Shown piece by piece: positions 47,772-59,985 of a stretch of 64,000 bases of DNA. The notes under the pieces were generated by a model that was not told the origin of the DNA, made no database searches, and saw only the letters and a program-made list of their open reading frames with translations. Every line of letters starts with the position of its first letter. Position 1 is the stretch's first letter. Source of the DNA: Annona cherimola (Eukaryota > Streptophyta > Magnoliopsida > Magnoliales > Annonaceae); contig CM059975.1 in NCBI GenBank assembly GCA_030490835.1, positions 30,288,133 to 30,352,132 of the forward strand, given 5' to 3'. Both the position numbers and the translations under genes were made by a program.

Positions 47772-48423
47772 AATTATGTGTGTTTGAAAAAAAAAAAAAA
47801 AAAAAAAAAGCAAGTAATGCAGCGTTTTATGAGCTACATATAATTTTTTGATAGTCTTGATGCATATCGCTTGCGAATTAGATAAATATATATAACACAA
47901 AAAATTGGGATATTGATTTCCTAGGTATTTAATTACCCAGACAATGGTAAGGTAAAAAAAAGATATTAATTTTTCAGCCTTAGCATTATCTACATGAGCA
48001 TGGTTAGAATGATCGTTGGTGCCCAATTAACGTACAGGCTCATCTCCGTCTGAAACCTTGTATATCCGGCCGTAGAAATTATATCTGTCAAAAACTAGAA
48101 AGTAATATATAGCCGGCCGTGCACCGAAATCTACCAAGAAGACAGAGACATGTTCTCTCACTCTTCTATCTTTTGGCAAAGCAAGGCATGAATGCTTCAG
48201 CCGTCGGTGGGGGCTTTCTTTTAAGATTGGGGTGGCATGCTCTTTCAGGACCATGGCTTTCTGTGACTGAGAAACACCCAACTCTTCAAAAGAACAAACG
48301 CACCCTATATATTCAATTCCAGCTGCTTATATGCCAGCTTGCTTTTGTTCTTGAATCTCTCCCAAGTTCCAATTCTCTCTACCACCTTGAGAGACAGAGA
48401 GAGACAGAGAGAGAGAAAGAGGA
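47772..48423 (+). promoter_or_regulatory. Upstream region and 5' leader of APL
   Basis: Immediately 5' of the APL start. The last 35 bases or so are a purine-rich GAGAGACAGAGAGAG stretch (about 48389-48421), probably transcribed leader. I cannot place a TATA box or transcription start with confidence. Confidence 0.4.
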
Positions 48424-48950
48424 ATGTTCCATCCCAAGAAGCCCTCTCCTCCCATGCATTCACATGATCACACCAGGCACATGTGTGTCCAACCTGACTC
48501 TGGCCTTGTCCTCACCACTGATCCCAAACCTCGCCTCCGTTGGACGGTCGAACTCCACGAACGATTCGTTGACGCCGTAACTCAGCTCGGTGGCCCTGAT
48601 AGTATATATACCTCCCTCCTCTTCCACATCACCTTCATTTCAATTTTCTACATGTTCGTCTTTAATTATTTAATTTGCAACTAAATGATTCTAAAAATTT
48701 TCACTTCATGTGTTGTATGTCTATGTATGAGGAATTAATATTGGCTTTAATCTGTGTTTTGAATTTCTTAATTAAATCAGAGGCGACTCCGAAAACTATC
48801 ATGAGAGTTATGGGTGTTAAGGGCCTCACTCTATATCACCTTAAGAGCCACCTCCAGGTATACATGCATGTTGCATGCATGATTCATGGCTTTTTCTTTC
48901 TTCTTCAACTCTTTTATCTTTTTCTAGGGTTTCTGATTAGAACAGCTCAC

Positions 48951-49041
<91 letters not shown>

Positions 49042-50257
49042 CTAGCCATGTGCTTTGATTTATGTCCATGCATGCACTTGTGATGTGTAGATGCCATCTA
49101 TGTGCCATTTTTCTCACCATGCTTCATTGGTGATTCTTTATAGAAATTTAGACTTGGGAAGCAACCGCATAAGGAATTCAATGATCACTCCTTTAAGGAT
49201 GGTGAGAGAGGTATTTATTCATGATCTTTCTCTTCGCTCTTTTCAGTCTTTTAATTTGTACTAAGCTGAGGCATTAATTTAGTAGATTTTGTGTTATAAC
49301 TGCAGGGTTGGATTTGCATAGAAATGCTGCTTCCTCTTCCGGGATAATTGTCAGAGGAATTCCAGAGTACTCCTTTCTAATCTTTGACCATAGGCACATT
49401 TTTTCCTTTTTCTCTTTCAAGCTTGTTTAGAATCCCTCATTGAGATCTGTAATTGTATAATTAATTAGGAGGAATGTTCCAATCACTGAAGCACTGAGGA
49501 TGCAGATGGAAGTCCAAAGAAGATTGCATGAGCAACTAGAGGTAATAAACCACTGATCAATCCTTCCCAATTACAACACCCACATCTTCATCTTATAGAA
49601 ATTTCAGTATGATTCGTTAAGACTATATAACATTTCTTGAAGGTGCAAAAACATCTTCAATTATGGATTGAGGCTCAAAGCAAATACATGCAAAACATAC
49701 TGGAGAAAGCATGCCAAACACTTTCTGGTGATCAGAACATCGCTCAAGGTAGATACAAGTGTGTCGTAAGTCAGGACACCATGGATATGGGCATCTTGAA
49801 AGACATGGATTCTCCTCTCAATTTTCTTTCTCTTCAGGATCTCAACATATATGGTGGGGGAGACGAATTTGGAATGCAGCAACAAGTAGAAGGAATTTTT
49901 TCGAGTAATGATCATGCCATTACCTTGGGGAAGAAAATTAGGCCAAGCCCATATGTGTGCAGTAGCAAGAGCCCTTTGAATTGGGCAGACGATTTCCGGC
50001 TGCAAGAACTAGGAACAGACGCTGGAGCATGTTTAGGTTCTGGAGAGGATGCTTTCAAGGGTGACACGGATCCAATGACAGATGTTTATGGAACAAGGCC
50101 AAGTGTCCCTGATCATGGAATTGAAGACAAGAAATTTGACGTCTCAGTGAAGCTGGAAAGACCATCCCCACAAAGAGGCCCACTTCATGTGGGTAGACTT
50201 GGCCCCATGATGAAGAGCAATGCTTTGACCCCAGCAAGAAATGTATCATGTGGATGA
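48424..50257 (+). CDS. APL: MYB-CC transcription factor, APL orthologue
   Basis: APL-type factors are nuclear G2-like (GARP) MYB-CC proteins required for phloem identity. Six exons: 48424-48601, 48781-48857, 49144-49210, 49306-49366, 49469-49541, 49643-50257 (TGA); all introns are GT..AG with consistent phases, giving 356 aa (Arabidopsis APL is of similar length). The start MFHPKKPS and CVQPDSGLVLTTDPKPRLRW match the APL N terminus. The MYB repeat runs about 35-86 (ends VKGLTLYHLKSHLQKFRLG). The MYB-CC coiled coil (EALRMQMEVQRRLHEQLE then VQKHLQLWIEAQSKYMQ) is at about 134-170. QDLNIYG and the C-terminal LERPSPQRGP are further APL-type blocks. One conserved Arg in HLQLRIEAQ is Trp here. Intron 2 holds a long (TC)n. 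The start is fixed by the MFHxKKPS match. Confidence 0.95.
48954..49037 (+). repeat. (TC)42 microsatellite in APL intron 2
   Basis: An uninterrupted TC repeat of 84 bases between the donor at 48858 and the acceptor ending at 49143. It extends the pyrimidine content of the intron. The length may vary between individuals or with assembly. Confidence 0.95.
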
Positions 50258-50679
50258 GCTGTAGAAATGATCTATGTACCGAGCCCCAATACATAGGTGT
50301 TTTAAGTCTTTTTTCATTTTCATTTTTCTATATAAGCCTATATGTGATATATATTTTTTATAATTTCAGAAATTAACATTTTTCACTAGCACATAGTTTT
50401 CACTCCTATATATGAACGGGGTGAATACTGCTGGTTTTGAAAATATAAAAGATATATACAAAAACGAAAAATGGTAAATTTTTTGGTATATGATAAACTA
50501 AATAAATGTAGGGTTACATAAAAATGGAAAGAAAAATAAAAAAGCTCAAATATATATTAAACCTTGGTACATAAATATGCATTGAATCATTATTTTTCAC
50601 ATATATATAGAGAGAGAGAGAGTTGTTTCGGTGTAGGGCCACTGCGCCGGACAGCGGTACATTTGCCCATTTTTGGACT
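50258..50679. other. APL 3' flank
   Basis: Likely contains the APL 3' UTR. No strong poly(A) signal could be assigned. A GAGAGAGAGAG run lies at about 50610. Confidence 0.35.
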
Positions 50680-51310
50680 CCACACATATTAGAATGCAAT
50701 GAAACGTTATACAATCATTTATCAGTATGAAAATTTTATAGTAAATAGTTTACATGTTGAAAAATCATTTTAAAGTTGTTATTTACATCAAACTATTTAT
50801 TACGTTGAATTTGTACTATTTTCAGATGGAGTCCGTACACATATCCGATTGGATGAAAATTGATATGGTAATAGAAAATATTATTCTAAATATAATTGGT
50901 AGAGTAGATTATAATTTTATCATCACGTGAGACTTATTTTAACGCCACTGCATCATAATTACAGTGCAATAGCGCTGCACTTGAAAATCATATAGAGAAA
51001 TATTCGGGTGCAGTTATCTACATCATAAATTACAGTGTAGCTACCTCAAAATGGGCATCACATGATCATAAAATTATAATCTATTTTGTTCATTATATTT
51101 AGAATTATGTATTCTATTATCATACTAATTTTTATCTCAATTGGATGTATATGAATCTCATTTGAAAATAGTACAAATTCAACGTAATAAAATAGTTAGA
51201 TTAAATAGTAACTTTAAAGTTGTTTTTCTTCACAAGTAAACCATTTGCTATAAAATTTATATATAGATAAATGATTGTATAAAGTGTTAATATATTTAAG
51301 TACATGCAGA
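50680..51310. mobile_element. Long-TIR element, about 240-bp arms
   Basis: Left arm (TATACAATCATTTATCAGTA, TTACGTTGAATTTGTACTAT) and right arm (inverted TATACAATCATTTATCTATA, TTACGTTGAATTTGTACTAT) frame a centre containing CACTGCATCATAATTACAGT and CATCATAAATTACAGTGTAG, themselves inverted. It is a non-coding fold-back element, the most complete copy of its family here. Confidence 0.8.
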
Positions 51311-53974
51311 ACTTATCTTAGGTCAAATGTATGATAAGTTCCTATGTAAGCAAGTGCACGAGAACATGTCTATATAGCACCTGTTAATTAGATGATAGCA
51401 ATGCTGATTCCCACACCCACAAATGAATTTGTCTATCAACCATTGATTTTCAAGCAAAAAGTATCATGTGTCCGGCCGGATCAGCGTTAGTTGCTACGCA
51501 TTACTTGCTCACTTATTTATTTGCGCCTCCATGCGCATATCCCATGGCAAGTGATCATAAACGGCCCAAAAATAAGTTTTTTTTTAAATTTTTTTCTCTA
51601 TAAAACTGTTACTCGACATGTATTTAATCTATAAATTAAATTTTACCATCTTTGAATATGTGTATATGGTTTTTTTGAATTTTTTTATGAGCTTTAATTT
51701 GAATATTTAAACACAAGTATATTTTATGGTTTTCAACTTTTGAGTGAGCGTTCTTCCAAAATGTTAAAACTTTTTTGAGTTACTAAAAGAAGCTAGGTCA
51801 TCTTCTATCTTGGAACGTCTGTTGATTAATTTGAATCTGTTTCCGTTTTCATTTCAATATTTATTATGTACATGGCGTTAAGGTTCTAAGTGGGTTATTT
51901 TAATTTGTAGAGGCACGATTCGATGGCGTCGCTCCATGTTGACCAACTTTGATGATTAAATTAAAATTTAATTTACTTAACTAAAAAGCTTAGTAAAAGT
52001 TGTAAAATCAATATAATAAAATTGTCTAATTTATATATCAAGTTTAATGTTGCTAAATCAACATCTATTTCTAAAACACATTCCTATATAAATGAATTTT
52101 ATGAAGTATTATGAAATGCATATAAAATTGGATTTAAGTGTTTCTCGTAATTTACCCAATGATATATTTTAAGATAAAATATATGCTTAATTGATATATC
52201 CTTGTGAAGTTATTAATTCAACATCTAAAATAAATCTTTTAGCTATATATTATTGAGAATTTCCATATCTATGTGAGTTTTAATTTGGTTATGTTTCAGA
52301 CTAGATACGCGATATATAAGTTTTTTAAAAAAAAAAAAATTCTCAAAAACAGACTCCATTAACTGACGGAGCCTATTTAGGCGATTGGAGTTTAAAATCC
52401 AAATATAGAAAATTTAAAGAGTTTATTTTATGATAAAATTTTGCAGATTAAATCCTAAAAATTTCATGTTTTAATTTGCATTTGCAACTCTAACGACATC
52501 AATCTCTTTACATAGGTGTAGTTAATTAGTCGGCATGCATGATTGTTTTGTTTGGGGTGATATTTTAAAACTTTTTGGATCATTGACTCATTGTAAACAA
52601 ACAGCACTTATAATGCATGTCTAATTAAGTAAAAGGTTTTTTGTGCATCTACGATCCCATTATTCTATGCACGCAAATATCTTGGAGAGTCGAACCGACC
52701 TGCATGCATGCAAATCTAGCTAATGGTGCTTTAAACATGTAAACGATTGAAATGTTTAAAAATCTCTTAGGCAAGGGATGAGCACGGAGACTCTCTCATC
52801 CAATGGGTCACAACTCACAAACACACATGCCTGTATCCGACAGGAAGTATCTCTATTTCCTTTTTCTTTTTAACAATGCCATATTCCTCGTGTATTAACT
52901 AGAAACAATAAAGAAGAAACTAGATGACCATACTGTTAGATAATGTGCATATGATTATATCTATAGAAGAATCGAAGAAGGTGGGCTTTTCCTCTTTTAG
53001 AGAAAAAGATGCCGGTGCCACCACCACCGCCTTTATCGGTCGCAGGGAAATTTTGAGGTGATAGCCAGTTTGAAGAAAGTTCCTACTACTTCTAAATGGT
53101 GGTGACAGATCTATCGACAAATGCATGAATGAATGGGGATGGGATGAGTGTTCTTGACAGCCATGATTAGTTCAAATTGAAGGCCTCCTATTAATATGAA
53201 AAGATGGGCAAGGTTGCATGTACGGGTGAAACTGGGGTTATCTCAACGCTACTCATAATCCTATTTGTAATTACAAATATAAAATATAGTCTTAATTTTA
53301 ACTCTATTAATAAAACCTAAATTTTAATCTTATTTATGGGAGTTAAATTCAGGAAAATTTAGTTTTAAATTCGAATTCGAGTTAACAAATTTTCATTTAA
53401 GTTAAAAGTGAAAAGTTTAAATTTTCATATCAATATACAACCATTATCCAATTTTGCAAGGAAAAATTATAATGCATAGCCTAACAAATTTTTTTAAAAA
53501 TATTAACGTATATTATATTCCTACAAACAATTTCAACTTTTCAAAATAAGAAAAAAGAAGAAAACTAACAAAAGCTAAAGGCAAATAACGTAAATATAAA
53601 TATAAATGCAAGTAAAATAATATAATTTATCAATGATATATTGTAAAATGATGAGCAAATATTTAAATACAAATATAAATATAAATAGTATAAGTACATA
53701 AATATGAAGAAATATTATTTATATAGAGTTTTGGTTCAACCCAAATATGATCGTTAAGTCTCCATGCTCACGCCGACGTTACCCATTTTAAAAAATTTCT
53801 GCACGGAAAAATCTCATATATAAAAAAAAAAAAAACTTATTTAAACTCATCTGTCTGTAAGAAAATAAAATTTTTTAAATTGTGTAATACAAGCATAAGC
53901 TTTAAGGAACCCCAAGCCATTTTTGTCTCATGAAGTTCTTCAAATTTCGACTTTTGAAAAGCAAGTCCGTAATA
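51311..53974. other. Intergenic with repeat remnants
   Basis: Half a hairpin MITE at about 51570-51700 (AAATTTTACCATCTTTGAAT), a long-TIR arm at about 52000-52260, and a possible TIR element from about 53220 to 53800 (ACGGGTGAAACTGGGG to GACGTTACCCAT). No gene is recognised; the open frame at 52920-53126 has no domain. Confidence 0.4.
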
Positions 53975-54860
53975 TGATCTGTAGTATATTTGGAGAGGCC
54001 TGATTAGGTAAAAATTGGGGTAGGTTAGGATGAGCTAACCTTGACTCTACTTAGAAAAAATTTGGTCTAATCTAACTTTTTATATAAGGTCGAGATAGGA
54101 TCCGTTCAAACCTCATCTTTTTTTATAAATAACTTTGAGTTGACTTTGAGTCAATTTCAGAACAATAGGTCGAGTTAAAAAGGGGATAAAACTATGATAA
54201 TATTAAGAAGTTGTATGTGTATTAATATAAAATCACATCTATGATAAATTTAAGAGTTAAATGCTTTAATATTTTATTATTTAGTGTAGTAAAACACAAT
54301 TACCGTAACTGAGCATTAGTAAAAAAAATCAAAATAATTTTATTTATAATTTAACTTTGATAAATATATGTATCAATGTTTAATAAAAGTAACATGGATG
54401 TAAAATATTGAATAACAATTAAAACAACTAAAATGTAAAATAATGATATTCATTCTGAAATGTGTAAACAACATTGATAATATTTTTATTTCATTAATAA
54501 ATCATGTGAAGGATATCACTTGAACAATATATGCAAAAGATTTACCCATGTAAATAATCTACAAAGTTAAACAAACATCTGCGTAAATCATATTCACAGT
54601 AATAAGTCATAAGTTAAACATTTATGTTCATCAAAACATCATGAACATAAGTAAGCCATATAAATTATACAAAATAATTTATAATTTATGGGGCCGGTCA
54701 AGGCAGTTCTAGTTAACTTGTCCCGTCTCTAGACTTGTCCCTCCCCTAGAATTAAAGAACGGATCTCAAATTCTAACATGCTCCTCCCCATGAAATTAAA
54801 ATCTTTACACCTACCCTATGTATAACCGGAGCAGGGCTTTTCACCCTACGGTCCGGGGTT
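53975..54860. mobile_element. hAT-like element remnant
   Basis: Interior lines (TTAAATGCTTTAATATTTTA, AAGGTCGAGATAGGATCC) resemble 43838-44573. The right side holds TAGACTTGTCCCTCCCC. Termini are eroded, so limits are approximate. Confidence 0.45.
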
Positions 54861-55019
54861 AACTTGGCATAAGTTGCACACCTATGTCAGACCCACTGAT
54901 CATTTGATGTTTGAAACGGAGTTGCATGGATGCATGCATGGTGGATAAAATCAGCACCGTCAACTTGAGCTATATATTATCATTTTGTCAGTGGTGAACG
55001 CCTTTCTTGGGGTTGTCCC

Positions 55020-55029
55020 AAAAAAAAAA

Positions 55030-55066
<37 letters not shown>
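55020..55066. repeat. Poly-A followed by (GAAAA)n
   Basis: About 27 A followed by four GAAAA units. It could be the old tail of a retroposed sequence, but no body is recognised next to it. Confidence 0.85.
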
Positions 55067-56289
55067 GCCAAAGTATACCACGCTCTCCCACATTTGCATT
55101 TCTCGATGAAGCTTCTTGACTTCCACCGGGCCATGTATGGCAGGCCGTAGCAAAATCTTTGTGAACGCATTGAAATTCGCAATAGATCATGGACTCAAAA
55201 GATGGAGGATGCATGCAGCTTTTTGCAGTTGATGTGGTGATGAGCTTATGGCTGTGAGATTTTGCTTTCCTTCGCCATTAAGACTGTATTAATTTTTGCG
55301 ATCATAGCAAAAGATAAACTAGATTTTTGAAAATACCAAGGGGATATTATAATTTCCAAAATTTTGGTGCCCTCTCCGGACTCCACACATCCGCATTCTT
55401 AATAAGTACTATTTGCACTGACCTCCACATCATTTTGCAACTTTACAATATTACCCTCCTATTGATTTTGCTAAAAATATCCTCACTGAATGTATTTGTA
55501 GAACCACACCTACTTTCAGCATTTGTTAGGATATTTTATGAAATTTAAAATTTAATTGGTCAATTTCGACCAGAGTGCTCTTAAGAATAAGTGAGACGTG
55601 ACCTAAGAATATTTACTTTATGACTTTACCATACGGTCCATACCAAAATACCTTATATATTATCACGCATAAATTATGAAAAAAGCATACGTTCCATACC
55701 AAAATACCTTATATATTATCATGTATAAATTATGAAAAAAGCATTAATATTTGTTCACAGATGCATTAGAATGATATAATACAATAATATAAAGAATGCT
55801 TAGGTAGTTTACATGTTTAGTTACTGGCTTTGGAATTGGTAAATAAATGAATAATTTTATTACATTGATTTTATATTTTTAATAGACGATGCTATGAGTT
55901 TGATTTAGGTGAGACTAGTTATCTAGTTAAATATATATTTCGAACGCAATGGGCGTGGTGATTTCATGTAATCATCATCAAGTTAGGCTTCAAATGGAGA
56001 CGTTCCTGACTTCATTGAATTAGAGATTTTTATTTTTTTTTATTTATAAAAGATTATCTTAGGGGCTCCGAATCCCCCATTCACTCAAACAAAAACCAAA
56101 AAAAAAAATAAAGACATTAATGCATGCAAGAGGAGCCCGCCGACCACTAAGCAAAAGAAAGAAGCTGAGTCCTCATAGAGACCATCTTTTATACACCGAG
56201 GAGCATTCCCCGCCGATAAACTATCTAGAGTTCTAGACCTTTCAGTTCCACAGCCCGTTTCGCAAGAGAGGGGGCCGCAAAAAGATTAC
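55067..56289. other. Intergenic with long-TIR fragment
   Basis: A direct repeat of about 65 bp (CGGTCCATACCAAAATACCT at 55635 and the similar CGTTCCATACCAAAATACCT at 55690), and a long-TIR arm to about 55900. The 3' end of the LINE ORF2 remnant (- strand) would extend into the last part, after 56290. Confidence 0.45.
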
Positions 56290-58400
56290 CTAATCAAAAG
56301 AGTGCGTCATGAGCCTCAGGTCTGTTAATAGGTTGCCAACAGGGGAAATGATTTCCTTGTCTTCATTTAGCCAATTCATCAACAAAAGCGAGTCAGATTC
56401 AAGTTCTGCCCGCTTATATTCTTGCTCAGCTAGCCATTTCAATCCACAAAGAGTATCTCTAGCTTCCATCCAAATCGGCTCCTCATTTCCTTCTACGGAC
56501 CAACATTTTGCTCCCAGAAAGTTCCTATTCCATTCACGCAGTACTGAACTAAAATAAGTCATATCAGTTGAAAATGGGCATGTTAGATCACATTACATAT
56601 AATTTACATGCTACGTATCCATACTTAATCTATGTCATTTGGTTATGTTTGACATATGTGATCATTGATGAGTCTAGTTACGATAAATGTGGCAAAGGCC
56701 GCCTTGGTCCTATGTTGGCATAACTAATAGACGAAATTATTTAGAAATAATTTTTGGTATAATAGCAAGAGGTTTTGAGCTCGTAAGGTTATATATATAA
56801 TTATAAAATATATGTAGTCAAATTGGAAGATTGTTGGAATTTTGGACGCACATATATATTAATTATATATACGTTATCATAAATAGTGGTCCAATTTTTA
56901 AAAGTGATCCTATAAGGTTTTATGGGCCTAAATCATCTAACAAAGTATGGGTTTCCTTTGCATAGAAACTCTACAACCTAATTTCTAATTTCTATTTTTA
57001 TGATGGGCTACATTAGAAATACGAAAGATAGGTTTCCTATATAAGCGGTTGTGGTCCCCTTGTCCAAATAGCTTTAAAGATTCTAGCATCCTCTATATTT
57101 GCATTTGAGACATCAGCCACTACACTTTTCATCCTTTCAGCATGTATTATTCCGGAGGCCGATTTAACTAAATACTTCTCATTTGGTTCTAGATCCCAGA
57201 TTATCCTGTTCTCATCTACCGAGTTAGGCATCAGGCTTAGGCATCAGCAAAGCCTAACCATAGCCCGACCAATGTCCCCAACAACACTTTTGATTTCAGA
57301 TTCCTTCCATCTGCCATAATCTTTATCTATGAAGTGTGCTACCACGATATCCTCAGAAATTCCTTGGGCAAGTGGTTGAGCTTGCTAAGATAACTCACTT
57401 ATCCATCTATCCTTAAAGAAAAGGACCCTTTCTCCATTACCTGTAACAACTTACTACCCAAATATGTTGTCATATTCTTGCAAATAGTTCGAAACAAATA
57501 CTCCACCATTCTGTGTTTCCTGTCTTGTATTTTTGCTGAAAAAATTACTATCTTCTCAATATTTACCTTTTGGGTAGAAGCTTCTTCATAAGTTTCGATG
57601 ATCATCAATAACTGCATAATTTCCTCCCTTCGAGCCTTTAAAAATAATAAAGAATCATGTGCAAAAAATAAGTGGGTTAGATGAGGGCTGTTCCTACAAA
57701 ATTTTAGTTCAAGAAGTCTCCTAAAATATTGCGCCTACCTAACAAGTGAAAAAAAACCTTCAGCACAAAAGAGAAAAAGGTATGACGACAACGGATCTCT
57801 CTATCTTAAACCTCTGCAATGGTAGATGATAGACGATCTTAATTCATTCAGCTCAATTCTATAAGGTATCGAAATCATTCAGCTTTCCATCCATCTTTCA
57901 TCAAAACTCATTTCCTCCATAACCTTTATGACAAAATCCCGTTCCACTCTTCATATACTTTTGTCATATCCAACTTGACTATCGTTTCTTCATTCAAGCC
58001 TCTTTTCCTACTCTTCTAAATGTGCACCACTTCAAATGCCAGAATCATATTGTTTGTGTTGAGTTGTCCTAGCATAAAGGAACTTTGTTCTTTTGAAATT
58101 ACTCTTTGAAGACACTTCTTAAGTTTGTTTGCTAAAACATTTGAAATGATCTTATAAAGCATATTACACAGGCTAATTGGCTACAAGTTAGTCGCTTTCA
58201 TAACCTTTTCTTCTTACGAATGAGAGCAATAGTTGTTTATTTATTTCTTTTGGCATCAATATTTGTGCTCTTCCAGATTTTTCCTCGAACATATTTCTAT
58301 AGGCAAGAAAAATCTCCTCTTCTACTATAGCCCAATTTTTTTTTGAAAAAAATCACTGATATCTCTCAAGGCTAGGGGCCCTTAATGGACTCATTTTAAA
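56290..58400 (-). pseudogene. LINE (L1-type) ORF2 remnant: RT, zf-RVT and RNase H
   Basis: Reading down the - strand, with shifts and stops: about 58200-58020 PISLCNMLYKIISNVLANKL then KCLQRVISKEQSSFMLGQL and NNMILAFEVVH (RT fingers and palm); about 57950-57880 FVIKVMEEMSFDERWMES; about 57800 RDPLSSYLF; 57690-57620 HLFFAHDSLLFLKARREEI; to 57399 STQKVN...TYLGSKLLQVM; then 57231-57037 with NEKYLVKSASGI (zf-RVT); and 56562-56290 ARDTLCGLKWLAEQEYKRAE with LESDSLLLMNWL (RNase H). The order matches plant L1 ORF2 after the endonuclease, which is not seen. The RT catalytic FADD is FAHD here, and several frameshifts and stops are present, so the copy is inactive. Confidence 0.85.
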
Positions 58401-58474
58401 ATTCAAAAAATCATCTTAATTAAAATTGAAACACTGCATCGAAAAATTTTGGATAACAAATTATGATGGATGTT

Positions 58475-58682
58475 CACTACAAGGAAATTTCTTTTTAGCA
58501 GCAAGTTTTAAAATGAAATTAAATGTGCTAAAAGTGTGAGTTTAGCAACCATGTTTTGTTAAAAATATGTCAAGGAGGTAATGAGTTGCAATGGAGCACT
58601 TTTATTAAAGAAATATCTCTATTACTAAAAGAAATTTATTAACCAACTATAGTTTTCTATCACTTCTTATGATTTAAAAAAG
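58475..58682. repeat. Solo CACTA-type terminus
   Basis: CACTACAAGGAAATTTC at 58475 looks like a CACTA left end, but no matching right end (..GTAGTG) is seen downstream. Confidence 0.45.
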
Positions 58683-59592
58683 GATAATTTGGGTGTATAA
58701 CCACATAGTTTAATGCTAATTGCAAATATACCCATATGGTTTCATGAATTACAGATCATCCTTACATAGTATAACCAAAATAGCATGTGTACCTATGTTA
58801 ACGGCTGACTTGAAACAGCTAGATGAATACAGTTATGCAAATATTTATATAACAAAATTGCTCTCAACTGCGTAACGGCTTTCACCTCTAGCCCCATCAT
58901 GGGTGGGTCCCCAATTAACCGATAGCATGATAACTGTGAGCAGCCCTCCATGAATTAGTTTTGATGTGTTGAAATTTGAATTCGCAACTCTCGATGAGGC
59001 AACCAGTGACTACTATGCTCGTCTTGGACCCTTGGCAATGATCATGGCTTCCATCAATGCTACTCCCATCAACAACCATGAGTCATAAATCCGCCACTGT
59101 CTTGGGCTTGCTGCTGAGATGATGATGGTTTTGTGTGCAGTGCTCCAAAGAGATGCCTCTTCTTCTTCTACCTGTGGAAAATAGTTCCTTTTAGCCCTAT
59201 TTTGGAGCTGCTTTGACTGCTCCTGTGTAGTTTCTGATCTTTGTTTTTCTCTGTCTCATTGTTTCTAGCACTAAAATTTCAGTTTTAGAAATTTCCAAAA
59301 TTCAAGATTTAGGCAAGCATGCTGGAAGTGTTGAAGAATCCAATTGCAATGGGCGTTGCTGGAAATGAGTTATGCTCTCTGTGGGGAACCCAAACAGTTG
59401 TCAAACCAAATGGATGGATGAAATTGGCATGTAATTGTGGCTGCCCGTTCGAATGGGGAAGATGAGCAATGGTGTTATGCTGTTTCAAGCTAGCAGTTAA
59501 TATGAGTACACGATTTGCAATTTGTAAAACTATATGAATATATTTGCAATTAGCGTTCAATTATATGAATATATTTACAAATTACCCTTAAA
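58683..59592. mobile_element. TIR element of about 910 bp with non-repeat interior
   Basis: The left arm (TAATGCTAATTGCAAATATA, CCCATATGGTTTCATGAATT) pairs with the right arm (as reverse complement AACGCTAATTGCAAATATAT, TTCATATAGTTTTACAAATT). Between them, about 58830-59510 is GC-richer and unlike the AT-rich surroundings. It includes a 48-codon + frame, 59319-59465 (MLEVLKNPIAMGVAGNELCS... ), with four Cys and three Trp. I recognise no family. The layout is that of a MULE-like element that may carry a captured gene piece. Confidence 0.55.
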
Positions 59593-59720
59593 CATATTTT
59601 GTTAAAATTCAAAACCAATCGAATATAAACTAGTATATGCAAATTTATGATGTAAAATTGGACCATGCTATAGTATACGAAGCTATTAAAATTTTGAAAA
59701 AAATCAATAGATTACAAAGG

Positions 59721-59985
59721 TGTTTGTTAACACTTAAATTTTTCACTCATCACAACTATCTTATTTTTTAATTATTTATTCACTTCTTCCTATACAATTA
59801 TCTTACTTTTCCAACATTTCTATACAACTACTTATATATCTACCCTATATATTTTAACTTTGTTTTTTTTACTCTTTGTCATTATCTTTATTATACCATA
59901 TTATATTCTCACATTTCGAAAACTTTTATATTAAACACTTTTCATCAAAAAATTTATCACTTCTCAAACCTCACATATACGTACT
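59721..59985. mobile_element. GTTTGG-type MITE, inverted copy
   Basis: Starts TGTTTGTTAACACTTAAATT and ends TTTATCACTTCTCAAACCTCAC. Family lines CTTCTTCCTATACAATTATC and ATATTTTAACTTTGTTTTTT match 35577-35810. Confidence 0.75.

Noticed and set aside
50055..50294. - strand frames opposite the last APL exon
   Set aside because: Shadow frames of a well-supported coding exon.
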